Counted from the stretch's first letter, positions 8,877 to 18,878 are shown. The stretch is 64,000 nucleotides of DNA from CBDCNP01 sp965222425 (GCA_965222425.1 CBDCTW010000022.1:868001-932000), one strand, 5' to 3'. The notes: a model not told the origin generated them from the sequence alone. Numbers and translations: made by a program.

Positions 8877-10414
8877 GAGTTCACCTCGCCGATCAGCGCG
8901 TTGTAATGGCCAACACCTGGCAAGGAACGTTCGTACTTCGTGAGCTCTCCGAGCTCCACATCGCCAAGAGCCTGCGCCTGCTCACGTCGAAGAACTGATG
9001 ATTCGACGAGGTGACGGATCGCCTCAGCATCCGTACAGCCGAGTTCGAGCGCTTGACTCACCGCCTCACGCAGCTTGTCGTAGCCGTGCTCGCGGCCGAG
9101 CTGCACGAGCTCGACCATCTGGCGGGTTCCTTCGAGCTTCCCGTGACGTCGATTCAGCTTGGACCACAACTCGTCGTAGCTCGTGGGCCACCGACCTTTC
9201 TCCCGCCATTGAGCGAGCGGCGTCGAGCCGGCCAACGCTCCAGGCTTCCTGACCAGAACATCCAAGTAGTGCTCGAGTTCATAAATCGACTGGCTGCGGC
9301 CGTAGCAGCGCTCGTGGCGTGCCACGACGTGGCCCTCGTGCCAGATCTCAACTTCCAACGGCAGTAGCTTGGCCACAACTCGCCGGTCCCGTTTCAACGG
9401 AGTCGAGTACCAGTTCGTGCCGACTCGAACGCAGCCTTTCTTGTTCACCTTTGCAAATCGTCGCTCCTCGATATCGAACCCCTCGACGGTCAATGGCAAC
9501 AGATGCTCCCGTTCAAGCTCCATCGCTGTTCCGACAGCATGCTCCTTGCCGCTAATGTGGCGCGTCGCATCCTTGAGACAGCACGAGAGCAGATACTCGT
9601 TCAGCTCATCCCAGTTCGAAAACTCCGGTACCGGCGTCAGATAGTTGCGCCGGAAGTAGCCGACTTCGCTTTCCACCCCGCCCTTCTCGTTGCCTCGACT
9701 CGGATTACAAAACTCCGAGTCGAATCCCCAATGGGAGCGAAACGCCACGAATCGCTCCGTCTGCTCTCGTTGATAACCACGCAGAATCTTAGTGACCGCG
9801 AGTGACAGGTTGTCGTAGCGCATGCGGCGGAACACGCCACCAAAGAACTCGAACGCATGCTCCTGCGCTTCGAAAAATGCTTGTTGCGTCGGACGCGGAT
9901 AGCCGCGATGCAACGCGCCTCCTCCCGCCATGCTTCGGACTACGAGCGTGTGGACCTTCTCGAGCTCACCTCCGATCCGCGCGTACGCCTCGTACCAGTC
10001 CACTTGCCCTTCATCGCCCCACGCGTAGCTCTGCGGAACAAAAATCTCTGTGTCCTTCAGGCCGAGCTCGCTCTTCCGACGAGCGACGTAGCGACGTACC
10101 GTTGATTCGCCAATCTCATGCTCCGGATGCTCGGCGCGCAACCGGGACCAGATACGACGAGCCGTATGGCGTTGCTTCCGAGGCGCTCGCTTGTCCTCCT
10201 TCAGGACCGCGTCGATGAACTCGCGTACTTCCTCAAGCTTCGGACTCGCACGCTCCGCGACTTTACGCTCCGGCGGTACCGCGCTCTCCAGCGCCTGACG
10301 CACCATCCGACGGTGTACTCCGAACTCCTTCGCCACTCCCTTTATCGTTCCTACTCCGTGCTCGTACTCGCCACGGATCTGCTCGAACAATCGCACTTTC
10401 GCACCCCTTTTCAA
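8873..10414 (-). CDS. istA: IS21 transposase IstA
   Basis: 513 residues. An N-terminal helix-turn-helix region (GVAKEFGVHRRMVRQAL, about 25-41) precedes an integrase-type DDE core: first Asp in DEGQVDWYEAYARI near 135, second Asp in RYDNLSLAVTK near 200, and Glu in GNEKGGVESEVGYFRR near 240. A C-terminal DNA-binding part follows. This order matches IS21-family IstA. No frameshift or stop is seen. Confidence 0.93.
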   Translation of the reverse strand: MKRGAKVRLFEQIRGEYEHGVGTIKGVAKEFGVHRRMVRQALESAVPPERKVAERASPKLEEVREFIDAVLKEDKRAPRKQRHTARRIWSRLRAEHPEHEIGESTVRRYVARRKSELGLKDTEIFVPQSYAWGDEGQVDWYEAYARIGGELEKVHTLVVRSMAGGGALHRGYPRPTQQAFFEAQEHAFEFFGGVFRRMRYDNLSLAVTKILRGYQREQTERFVAFRSHWGFDSEFCNPSRGNEKGGVESEVGYFRRNYLTPVPEFSNWDELNEYLLSCCLKDATRHISGKEHAVGTAMELEREHLLPLTVEGFDIEERRFAKVNKKGCVRVGTNWYSTPLKRDRRVVAKLLPLEVEIWHEGHVVARHERCYGRSQSIYELEHYLDVLVRKPGALAGSTPLAQWREKGRWPTSYDELWSKLNRRHGKLEGTRQMVELVQLGREHGYDKLREAVSQALELGCTDAEAIRHLVESSVLRREQAQALGDVELGELTKYERSLPGVGHYNALIGEVNS

Positions 10415-10516
10415 CCGACCCTCCTCTCCGGGTTCTTCCCCGGCTCAGGGTATCGGTCTCGATGGGGTGGGCCAAATCAAATGAGCGAAATGGGCCAATT
10501 CAGACTAGCGAACACA

Positions 10517-10521
10517 AAAGC
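10517..10521. repeat. Target-site duplication, right copy (IS21-type element)
   Basis: AAAGC immediately after the right terminus, identical to 7948-7952. Confidence 0.75.
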
Positions 10522-10640
10522 GCCGTCGGGTTGCGGGTGCTGCCGTAGATGGGCGCCAGCGGTGCAGCCACCAGAAGGTAGAGAAGTTACGCTTTTTTGC
10601 GACCCAGTGAGTCAGCGATAAAGCCGAACGACAGGCCACA
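10517..10640 (-). pseudogene. MFS transporter fossil, central part
   Basis: Minus strand reads LSFGFIADSLGRKKA, the conserved cytoplasmic loop signature of the major facilitator superfamily. A stop codon follows, then YLLVAAPLAPIYGSTRNPTA runs to the edge of the IS21-type element. Joining through one AAAGC copy continues into the C-terminal fragment at 7735-7952. Sequence upstream of about 10640 has no further MFS match, so the N-terminal half is gone. Confidence 0.7.
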
Positions 10641-10706
10641 TCAACATCAATCTGAAAAAAGTGATCGCTTCAGTTCAGTTCGCTGACGATCATCAGAATG
10701 ATGCTT

Positions 10707-11984
10707 TCACTCTGTGATCGCGAACCGGAATCCCGGATAGGCAAAGGCGCTGGCGATTTTCTCGCAGTCTTTTTCGGTGACGCCTTCTCTGCGAGCGATG
10801 TCGTACCATTTGTTTCTAACGGTTTGTTCCATCTCATCAACGATCTTTTTAGTTTCGTCGGCATCTACCAGAAAGCGCGCGCTTTGCGAGAGTAGGTTAT
10901 CGGCCTGAGCGTGGCGGCCCATATCGCCCGCTATCAGAGCCAGATCGCGGCGCTCGATACTGACCTGCGTGGATGGTATCAAGTCGTAGGCCGGTGAGAG
11001 CCTCCACTCCGTATCCATGGCGATCACCGCATGGTTACGCGGATGATCGTCGGTATTGGAGATCAGGGCGTTAAAACACATGCGCCGGAATAGTTCGGGG
11101 GCATCCGTGCGAGGCTGTGAGGATATGCGCCGCAGCTCTTCCACAAGTAGGACGTAAGACCACTTGTTGCGGTCCTGGTGGGTGTCTTCCGCCCGCAGCA
11201 GCGTTAAGGCGCTGACCATGCGAGCCCGGCGGTAGCCTTTCTCCGTCTTTTGCCGGTCGAAGCGTTTTACAAGCAGGACGTCGCGATCGCCGATTGTCGT
11301 GACCTTGCTCTCAGAGGTCTGCAGGCTGCACTCGCGGGCAAGGACGAGCATCGCGCGTTCGACACGTGCATGGTTCCACTTGTCGTCCGGGCGGTTGAAT
11401 TTTGCAATCCAGAGGCCCGCATCATCTTCGACGACAGCCTTCGGGCGGGCACCGCCCATCGATGTGCCGGCGAGCATCAGGTCCTGGGCCTGTTCAGCGT
11501 CAGGGCCTTCCGGCAGATCCTCATCAGCGATGATCGCATCGGCAAGTGTCTGCAGCCGTTCCAGATCCATCGTCCGGTTGAATGTACGGCGCGGGGCAGG
11601 GGGCTCGCGGTTCAAACCGAAACCGAGTGCGCCGGCGCGGTCATCCGGGGAATAGAGCAGATAGTCGATCTCGCCAAGCTCCGCCTTACCGGCGTACTTT
11701 TCTATGACGTGGCGGCCCCAGTAGTCGGGACTAGCATCGCGCAACGCGCCGAAGACACCTTTGAGAATAGTCGTGGCATAGGTCCTGTTGCTCAGTTTGA
11801 GTTCAAGCGGGTCGATCGGCACGGCATTCTCACGCCCGAGATAGCTATGGCCATAGACAAATTTTCCCGTTGGAATGCCCTGCCGGTCGGTCGACAGCGC
11901 GAATTTCCCGGCAGTGACGAATTCTGTTTCACCCGGCAGGATGATGTAGACGTAGCATTCGCGCGCCCTTTCCCTAGAAGTCAC
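10707..11984 (-). CDS. hipA: HipA-like Ser/Thr kinase toxin
   Basis: 425 residues from a GTG at 11984 that overlaps the end of the antitoxin gene by 11 bp; a longer frame upstream only repeats antitoxin DNA. HipA features include the nucleotide-binding loop LAGTSMGGARPKA near 185, the catalytic motif ISNTDDHPRNHAV near 310 and the metal-binding motif LSPAYDLIPS near 332. HipA of E. coli phosphorylates glutamyl-tRNA synthetase and halts translation; the target here is unknown. Short tandem pairing with a Xre-type gene supports a type II toxin-antitoxin module. Confidence 0.88.
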   Translation of the reverse strand: MTSRERARECYVYIILPGETEFVTAGKFALSTDRQGIPTGKFVYGHSYLGRENAVPIDPLELKLSNRTYATTILKGVFGALRDASPDYWGRHVIEKYAGKAELGEIDYLLYSPDDRAGALGFGLNREPPAPRRTFNRTMDLERLQTLADAIIADEDLPEGPDAEQAQDLMLAGTSMGGARPKAVVEDDAGLWIAKFNRPDDKWNHARVERAMLVLARECSLQTSESKVTTIGDRDVLLVKRFDRQKTEKGYRRARMVSALTLLRAEDTHQDRNKWSYVLLVEELRRISSQPRTDAPELFRRMCFNALISNTDDHPRNHAVIAMDTEWRLSPAYDLIPSTQVSIERRDLALIAGDMGRHAQADNLLSQSARFLVDADETKKIVDEMEQTVRNKWYDIARREGVTEKDCEKIASAFAYPGFRFAITE

Positions 11985-12315
11985 TATCCAACCCCTCTTT
12001 CGCCCGGGCACGGGAGCGCGCCCGGGACAAGGACAAGGCAAGGCCTTCCTCGTCCAGGGCGGGATCGGCGACATCGCTCATTTGCTCCAGCAGGTCATAA
12101 GCCCAGAGCAGGGCGATATAGACGGCAGCGCTCGTTGACGGCTTGCCTCGTTCGGCGTCGGAGACCGGCCGTGGCCCGGTCCCGATTTTTTCGGCGACAC
12201 CTTCGATCGTTAGGTTGCGACGCAGTCGTGCCGTACGCAGGTTCGCGCCCAGGCGCTTCATGGCCTGTTCGACTGGATATGGCGGCGTTGTTATTAATGT
12301 GTTTTTTGCTGTCAT
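11974..12315 (-). CDS. hipB: HipB-like Xre-family antitoxin and repressor
   Basis: 113 residues with a helix-turn-helix domain from about 20 to 80 (LGANLRTARLRRNLTIEGVAEKIG, with recognition region GTGPRPVSDAERGKPS). It would neutralise HipA and repress the operon. Three palindromes lie immediately upstream (12347-12441), where such a regulator would bind. The C-terminal tail is Arg-rich and overlaps the toxin start. Confidence 0.85.
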   Translation of the reverse strand: MTAKNTLITTPPYPVEQAMKRLGANLRTARLRRNLTIEGVAEKIGTGPRPVSDAERGKPSTSAAVYIALLWAYDLLEQMSDVADPALDEEGLALSLSRARSRARAKEGLDSDF

Positions 12316-12346
12316 CTGCTCCTAAGTGCTTCTTAACGAGGTTAGT

Positions 12347-12441
12347 ATGCTCTTAAGAGCGTATCAGAAGGTTTGGCTGGCGGCAAGCCGGATCTGCCCT
12401 TAAGAGCAGACAAAACGCGTTAACATGCTTTTAAGAGCATG
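12347..12441. promoter_or_regulatory. Three palindromic operator candidates upstream of hipBA
   Basis: Site 1 (12347-12362) contains perfect GCTCTTAAGAGC. Site 2 (12393-12410) reads TCTGCCCTTAAGAGCAGA. Site 3 (12424-12441) reads CATGCTTTTAAGAGCATG. All share the core TGCNCTTAAGAGCA, with centres 47 and 31 bp apart. A degenerate fourth copy (GTGCTTCTTAACGAG) lies near 12326-12340. Position and repetition suggest cooperative HipB/HipA binding. Confidence 0.7.
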
Positions 12442-12545
12442 AACACAGTCTGTGGAGGGCTGGCGCTCCGCAAAAATCTCCGAGCGCGTTCGAAAATGTC
12501 GGTACTCTTGGGCCTGCCTCGGTTGCTGGGTAGAGAGACTTCTTC

Positions 12546-12974
12546 TTAGAACATCCCGAGCTGTAGTCGGGCGGCCTCGGTCATTCGTTCCGGTGTCCAG
12601 GGAGGCTCCCAGACAACCTCCACCTTGGCCGAGCTGACCCCTTCGATATTTTTCACCTTGTTCTCTACTTCCGGAGGAAGCGTGCCGGCCACCGGGCAGG
12701 CCGGTGAGGTCAAGGTCATCTGGATCGCCACCACCGCCGCGTCATCGATGTCGATGTCGTATATCAGTCCCAGCTCGTAAATATTCACGGGGATTTCCGG
12801 GTCGAAACAGGTCTCGAGCACCTCGATGACCTGGCTCTTGAGGTCCTTCGAAGTGCCGGCCTCGTGGGTGTCGTTTTTCTCGACGCTGTCGTTTCTGTCA
12901 GGCCTGTCGTTACTGTCAGGCCTGTCAGGCCTGTCAGGACTGTCCGTCGCCTTGGGTTCGTTCGTCTCCGTCAT
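12546..12974 (-). CDS. sufT: SufT, MIP18/DUF59-type iron-sulfur assembly factor
   Basis: 142 residues. The C-terminal ~95 residues form a MIP18-family domain: CFDPEIPVNIYELGLIYDI, TLTSPACPVAGTLP (with the conserved Cys) and EVVWEPPWTPERMTEAAR. SufT-type proteins help load Fe-S clusters onto target proteins. The first ~40 residues are a charged, repetitive extension (DRPDRPDSNDRPDRND) encoded by 9-bp repeats and probably disordered. It is the last gene of the suf operon, 12 bp after sufU. Confidence 0.9.
   Translation of the reverse strand: MTETNEPKATDSPDRPDRPDSNDRPDRNDSVEKNDTHEAGTSKDLKSQVIEVLETCFDPEIPVNIYELGLIYDIDIDDAAVVAIQMTLTSPACPVAGTLPPEVENKVKNIEGVSSAKVEVVWEPPWTPERMTEAARLQLGMF
12886..12945. 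repeat. 9-bp tandem repeats inside sufT
   Basis: Degenerate units of CTGTCAGGC and close variants encode the Asp/Arg/Pro-rich N-terminal linker of SufT. Unit length keeps the frame, so copy number can vary without breaking the gene. Confidence 0.7.
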
Positions 12975-12986
12975 TTTCCTACTCCC

Positions 12987-13442
12987 CTACTCTGTGGATA
13001 CAGCCTCTTCGGTCTTGTCCAACGCGGCCCGCAACGTGTGCCACGCCAACGTGGCGCACTTCACGCGAATCGGAAACTCATGGACGCCGGCGAAGACCGC
13101 AAGCTTACCGAGATCTTCGGTTCCGTCTCCCGACTCGAGCTTTCCCGTCACCAACCCGTGAAACTGTCTGAAGAGCGCCTCCGCCTCCTCGAGGGTCCTC
13201 CCTTTCAGACTCTCGGTCATCATGGATGCCGATGCCGTCGAGATCGCGCAGCCCGCTCCTTGAAAACCGACGTCCAGGATCCTGCCGTCTTTCACGGTGA
13301 CGAAGACGGTGACCTTGTCTCCGCACAACGGATTGTGCCCCTTGGCCTGGTGCTCGGTGTTGTCGATCTCACGGAAGTTGCGGGGTTTTTTGCTATGGTC
13401 CAGGATGACTTCCTGATAGAGCTCGCGCAGCCCCTCCATCAA
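12987..13442 (-). CDS. sufU: SufU iron-sulfur scaffold/sulfur acceptor
   Basis: 151 residues with the three zinc- or cluster-binding cysteines in their usual places: NPLCGDKVTV near 40, GAGCAISTASASMMTE near 67 and RVKCATLAWHTL near 129. SufU accepts persulfide sulfur from SufS and passes it to SufBCD. The start overlaps the sufS stop by 4 bp, so translation is probably coupled. Confidence 0.95.
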   Translation of the reverse strand: MMEGLRELYQEVILDHSKKPRNFREIDNTEHQAKGHNPLCGDKVTVFVTVKDGRILDVGFQGAGCAISTASASMMTESLKGRTLEEAEALFRQFHGLVTGKLESGDGTEDLGKLAVFAGVHEFPIRVKCATLAWHTLRAALDKTEEAVSTE

Positions 13443-14707
13443 CGAAACACCTCGATGACTTTGTGAATCCCTTCGACCAAGATATCGATCTCCTCCTTCG
13501 TATTATAGAGCGCGAGCGAGGCGCGTGCGGTGGCGGGAAGCCCGAATCTGGCCATCACCGGCTGTGCACAGTGGTGCCCGGTTCGAACCGCGATCCCGTC
13601 TTGATCCAAGATGGTGCCGACATCGTGGGGGTGGATCCCCTCCAAGGCGAAAGAAAGAACTGACGCCTTCTCCTTGGCCTGGCCAATGATGCTGAGTCCC
13701 GGAATCTTCGAGAGCGCTTGGGTCCCATATTCCAGTAGTTCGTGCTCGTGGGCGCCGATGGTACCCATCCCGATCTCCTCGACGTAGTCGATGGCCGCGC
13801 CCAGGCCGACCACGTCGGCAATGTTCGGCGTTCCCGCTTCGAATTTGTAGGGAAGCTGGTTGTAGGTCGTCTTCTCGAACGTAACCGAGCTGATCATGTC
13901 TCCCCCACCCTGGTAGGGCGGCATCGCTTTGAGGAGCGCTTCCTTACCATAGAGAACACCGACGCCCGAGGGGCCGAACATCTTGTGGCTCGAGAAGGCG
14001 TAGAAGTCGACATCCAGCTCTTGCACATCGACGGCCATGTGCGGAACCGCCTGCGCCGCATCGAGGAGGACCGGGATCTCACGCGCATGCGCGAGGCGGA
14101 TGATCTCCCGCACCGGGTTGATCGTGCCGAGCGCGTTCGAGACATGGGCCAAGGCCACCAATTTGGTCTTGGGGCTCAAGAGCTTTTCGAGCTCGTCTAG
14201 GATCAGCTCGCCTCGATCGTTAATAGGAGCGACTTTCAGGTGAGCACCTTTTTCCTCGCAGAGCATCTGCCACGGAACGATGTTGGAATGGTGCTCCATG
14301 GTCGAGATCAAGACTTCGTCGTCGGCACCTACCCGAGCCTGTCCAAGGGTCTGGGCGACCAGGTTGATGGCCTCGGTCGTGCCGCGTACGAAGATGATCT
14401 CGCGCTCGCTGGCAGCTTTGATGAAGCGCTGCACCTTGACCCGAGCGTCTTCGTAGCCCTTGGTGGCCCGCTGGCTCAGCTCGTGGACGCCGCGATGGAT
14501 GTTGGAATAATCTTCCGAGTAGAAGCGCGAGATGGCATCGATCACCCGCTTCGGCTTCTGTGAGCTCGCCGCACTGTCCAGATAGACGAGAGGCTTGCCT
14601 CGAATTTTTTGTTTCAGAATGGGAAAGTCTTCTCGGACCCGGTAGACATCGTACGGCTTTTTCACCGCGACCGCTGGGGTAGCCGAAGGCTTGCTGCCAA
14701 CACTCAT
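13439..14707 (-). CDS. sufS: SufS cysteine desulfurase
   Basis: 422 residues, a group II aminotransferase-fold enzyme using PLP. The Schiff-base lysine is in AFSSHKMFGPSGVGV near 240 and the catalytic cysteine in VRTGHHCAQPVM near 376. It converts cysteine to alanine and yields enzyme-bound persulfide for Fe-S assembly. A 20-residue N-terminal extension (SKPSATPAVAV) is not part of the core. It overlaps sufD by 4 bp. Confidence 0.96.
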   Translation of the reverse strand: MSVGSKPSATPAVAVKKPYDVYRVREDFPILKQKIRGKPLVYLDSAASSQKPKRVIDAISRFYSEDYSNIHRGVHELSQRATKGYEDARVKVQRFIKAASEREIIFVRGTTEAINLVAQTLGQARVGADDEVLISTMEHHSNIVPWQMLCEEKGAHLKVAPINDRGELILDELEKLLSPKTKLVALAHVSNALGTINPVREIIRLAHAREIPVLLDAAQAVPHMAVDVQELDVDFYAFSSHKMFGPSGVGVLYGKEALLKAMPPYQGGGDMISSVTFEKTTYNQLPYKFEAGTPNIADVVGLGAAIDYVEEIGMGTIGAHEHELLEYGTQALSKIPGLSIIGQAKEKASVLSFALEGIHPHDVGTILDQDGIAVRTGHHCAQPVMARFGLPATARASLALYNTKEEIDILVEGIHKVIEVFR

Positions 14708-16077
14708 CGGGCGCTCAATCGGGACTTCCCGTTGTCCGCATTCGCGGGTGTGGGCAAACCGGCGAACAAGTTTCTCTCGAGCACCGACCGAATCGCATCG
14801 ATCTTGATCTTGGAGCTGATGTCACTCAAGAATCCGAAGGTCAGGAGATGTCGGGCGGTCTCGAGGTCGATCCCGCGAGAACGAAGGTAGAAGAGAACGT
14901 CGGCATCCAGCTGACCAATCGTCGCGCCGTGGGCGCACTTCACGTCGTCGGCGTTGATCTCGAGGTGGGGATTGGTGTTGACCAAAGCCTGGTCCGAGAG
15001 CAGGAGGTTCTTGTTGGTCTGCCGCGCATCGGTCTTCTGGGCGTCGGGGCGCACGATGATCCGTCCGTTGAAGACGGCTTGAGCCCGATCGTTCAAGATC
15101 CCTTTGTAGAGCTCCCGGCTCGTACAGTGCGGCTTGACGTGGTCGATCACGGTATGGTGATCGACATGCTGCTCACCTTCGACGACGTAGAGCCCGTTGA
15201 GGGTAAGATCACCGCCCTCCCCGTCCAACACGGCGTTGATGTCGTTTCGAACGAGGGCGCCACCCAAGGAGATCGAGTGAGTAGAAACCGCCGCGTTCCG
15301 CTCGAGGTGAAAATGAAGCGTGGCGACATGGAACGCCCGATCGCTTTCGCGTTGGAGCTTGTAGTGATCGAGGTTGGCGCCCTCCCCGACCACAAACTCG
15401 GTCGTCGCATTGGTGAAATAGCCGATCCCGTCCGCCCCCCCATAGCTCTCCACAATCTTTGCCTGGCTTCCCGACTCCGCAACAATAAGGTTGTGCGGAT
15501 GCGAGACCGCGGGTGTATCGCCGGGAGCGGAGAGGAACACGAGGTGAATCGGATCCTCGACCACCCCACCCTTGGGCAAGTAGACGAAGGCTCCATCCCT
15601 TAGAAATGCCATATTTAAAGCCGCGAAACTGTTCTCTTGGTAGTCCGCATAGCGGGCCAAGTGCGGCTCGACGAGATCGCGCTTCGTCTCCATGGCCTCG
15701 CTCAGGCTGCCCGCGAACGCTCCTTGGGGCAAAGAACGGATGGACGAGAGCTCCGGCGCAAACAGCCCGTTGACGAAAACGAGCTGACTGCGGTCCCACT
15801 CACCGAGGTCGAGTCGCACGAGATAGGCAGGGGCATCGGGCGAAACGGTAGTGGGTGTGGCGAGCTCGAACGTGTTCCGCGTGATCGGGGCGACGCTCGT
15901 GAAGCGCCACTCCTCGTCGTTCGTAGTCGGGAAGCCGCACTCCGCGAAACGTTGCATAGCCGACTGCCGCAGAGAATGAACCCAGGATGGCTTGGCCCCT
16001 AGGGATTTCTCAAAGCGCGAGAATTCCTCGAGGTAATTTCCTAGTTGCTTCGTCGCTGCTAACATGGGTGGCATCAC
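14704..16077 (-). CDS. sufD: SufD, subunit of the SufBCD scaffold
   Basis: 457 residues. The beta-helix core and C-terminal part carry the SufD-type stretches DHHTVIDHVKPHCTSRELYK and NPHLEINADDVKCAHGATIG, followed by YLRSRGI and the helical end. SufD pairs with SufB on the SufC ATPase dimer and is needed for iron acquisition. The start codon is 3 bp after the sufC stop. Confidence 0.94.
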   Translation of the reverse strand: MMPPMLAATKQLGNYLEEFSRFEKSLGAKPSWVHSLRQSAMQRFAECGFPTTNDEEWRFTSVAPITRNTFELATPTTVSPDAPAYLVRLDLGEWDRSQLVFVNGLFAPELSSIRSLPQGAFAGSLSEAMETKRDLVEPHLARYADYQENSFAALNMAFLRDGAFVYLPKGGVVEDPIHLVFLSAPGDTPAVSHPHNLIVAESGSQAKIVESYGGADGIGYFTNATTEFVVGEGANLDHYKLQRESDRAFHVATLHFHLERNAAVSTHSISLGGALVRNDINAVLDGEGGDLTLNGLYVVEGEQHVDHHTVIDHVKPHCTSRELYKGILNDRAQAVFNGRIIVRPDAQKTDARQTNKNLLLSDQALVNTNPHLEINADDVKCAHGATIGQLDADVLFYLRSRGIDLETARHLLTFGFLSDISSKIKIDAIRSVLERNLFAGLPTPANADNGKSRLSAR

Positions 16078-16080
16078 GGC

Positions 16081-16875
16081 TCAAACAGCCTCGGCAGCCT
16101 GACTCGGCGCCGGCTCCTTCTCGATCCAACCGTACCCCTTCTCCTCCAGCTCGAGGGCCAACTCCTTGCCGCCGGAGCGCACGATGCGTCCGTCGTCTAT
16201 GACATGAACGAAATCGGGTACGATGTAATCCAGCAGTCTCTGATAGTGGGTGATTACGAGCAAGGCGCGATCTTCGTTGCGAAGCGCGTTGACGCCATTG
16301 GCCACGATCTTCATGGCGTCGATATCGAGCCCGGAGTCTGTCTCGTCAAGGATAGCGAGCGTCGGCTCCAAGACGGCCATTTGAAAGATTTCGTTTCGCT
16401 TCTTCTCGCCGCCGGAGAATCCTTCGTTGACGGGACGGTTGATCAGCCCCTCATCCAATTCCACCAGCTTCATCTTCTTGCGAACCAAGACCAGGAAGTC
16501 CATGGCGTCGAGCTCTTCTTCACCACGATGCTTGCGGATCGCGTTGACCGCAGCCTTTAGAAAATACGTGTTGTTGACGCCGGGGATCTCGACCGGGTAT
16601 TGAAAGGCCAGGAAGATGCCTTCACAGGCCCGGACCTCGGGAGTCATCTCCAGCAAGTTCTCTCCTCGATACAACACCTCTCCCTGGGTGACGTTGTACG
16701 TCTCTCTTCCCGCGAGTACTTGAGCCAAGGTGCTCTTGCCGGAGCCATTGGGCCCCATGATGGCGTGCACCTCGCCGGCGTTTACCTTGAGGTTGATTCC
16801 CTTCAGAATTTCCACGCAGCCGGCCTTGGCGTGGAGATCGTTGATTTCGAGCATCGCTGATTTTCCCTTTGCCAT
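16081..16875 (-). CDS. sufC: SufC ATPase of the SufBCD complex
   Basis: 264 residues with a full ABC ATPase set: Walker A GPNGSGKST near 42, signature FSGGEKKRNEI near 150 and Walker B LAILDETDSGLDID near 173. Conserved SufC wording such as FQYPVEIPGV is present. ATP binding by the SufC dimer drives shape changes in SufB-SufD. An alternative start is the ATG encoding MLEINDLH, eight codons in. The gene lies 5 bp after sufB. Confidence 0.96.
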   Translation of the reverse strand: MAKGKSAMLEINDLHAKAGCVEILKGINLKVNAGEVHAIMGPNGSGKSTLAQVLAGRETYNVTQGEVLYRGENLLEMTPEVRACEGIFLAFQYPVEIPGVNNTYFLKAAVNAIRKHRGEEELDAMDFLVLVRKKMKLVELDEGLINRPVNEGFSGGEKKRNEIFQMAVLEPTLAILDETDSGLDIDAMKIVANGVNALRNEDRALLVITHYQRLLDYIVPDFVHVIDDGRIVRSGGKELALELEEKGYGWIEKEPAPSQAAEAV

Positions 16876-16880
16876 CGCTT

Positions 16881-18326
<1,446 letters not shown>

Positions 18327-18380
18327 TTATTTTCCTCTTGTCGAGCTCGTATGGACCGAAACCACTTCGGTCCGCCTTTC

Positions 18381-18845
18381 TTATTGGAGGACCGGCAGCT
18401 CTTCCATACTCTCGGGATTACCGGATTGAGGGATCTCGGACTCTTGCTCGAGCATCTGAGCGATGGTCAGCGTGGACAACATCCTGACGACGCGGTCGTG
18501 GAGTCTTTGCAGAGGGCTCTTCACGTTGCAGGTCTCGAATTGCAGGCAGTTCCCGTCGGCGGACGAACATTCGGTCAGAGACAACGTTCCATCGATCGCT
18601 TGCACGATCTCCGCCACGCTGATCTGGTTCGCGGGGCGGGCGAGTGTATAGCCACCCTTATTGCCGTGGTGGGATGCGACGAAGCCATCTTGCGCCAGTC
18701 TCTGAAGAACCTTCGCCAGAAGGTCACTGGGGATGTGGTAGGTTTCCGCCATCTCCCGGGCGCTCCAGGACGAGGCATCGTCATCTCGAGCCAGATGCAT
18801 GAGTGCCATCAGCCCGTAGTCCACTTTCTTGGAGAGTCTAAGCAT
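18381..18845 (-). CDS. Rrf2-family regulator of the suf operon (IscR/SufR-like)
   Basis: 154 residues. A winged helix-turn-helix runs from residue 1 to about 80 (LSKKVDYGLMALMHLARD; IPSDLLAKVLQRLAQDGFV; GNKGGYTLARP). Three cysteines follow in ECSSADGNCLQFETC (about 92-106), the usual Fe-S ligand cluster of IscR-type proteins. It would sense Fe-S status and repress its own operon. A perfect inverted repeat sits between its promoter and start codon. It is not the DeoR-like cyanobacterial SufR, so no symbol is given. Confidence 0.9.
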   Translation of the reverse strand: MLRLSKKVDYGLMALMHLARDDDASSWSAREMAETYHIPSDLLAKVLQRLAQDGFVASHHGNKGGYTLARPANQISVAEIVQAIDGTLSLTECSSADGNCLQFETCNVKSPLQRLHDRVVRMLSTLTIAQMLEQESEIPQSGNPESMEELPVLQ

Positions 18846-18851
18846 GATTTC

Positions 18852-18878
18852 TATATACGACCAGTTCGGTCGTATATA
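18852..18878. promoter_or_regulatory. Inverted-repeat operator of the suf operon
   Basis: Arms TATATACGACC and GGTCGTATATA (11 bp, perfect) are separated by 5 bp (AGTTC). The site overlaps the predicted transcription start and ends 7 bp before the regulator ATG, the geometry expected for repression by a dimeric Rrf2 protein. Confidence 0.8.

Larger units (their letters stand above)
7953..10516 (-). mobile_element. Complete IS21-family element with istA and istB
   Basis: The 2,564-bp element is bounded by imperfect inverted repeats of about 50 bp. The left end starts TGTGTTTGTCC and includes TTTGGCCCACCC near 7993-8003. The right end (10465-10516), read in reverse complement, starts TGTGTTCGCTAG and reaches TTTGGCCCACCC. 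Flanking AAAGC repeats show a clean insertion. Both genes read toward the left end, istA first, with a 4-bp overlap, and neither is broken, so the element may still be active. It sits inside the already decayed MFS gene. Confidence 0.9.

Noticed and set aside
10707..12074. Longer start for HipA at 12074
   Set aside because: The extra 30 codons only re-read the antitoxin gene and are Pro/Arg-rich; GTG 11984 fits the family start.
12886..12945. Short tandem repeats considered as a CRISPR array
   Set aside because: Units are only 9 bp, have no spacers and lie inside a coding frame; no cas gene is present.
12826..13161. Plus-strand frame with repeated LSGLS units, resembling a repeat protein
   Set aside because: It is the complement of the 9-bp repeats inside sufT; no start signal and no domain.
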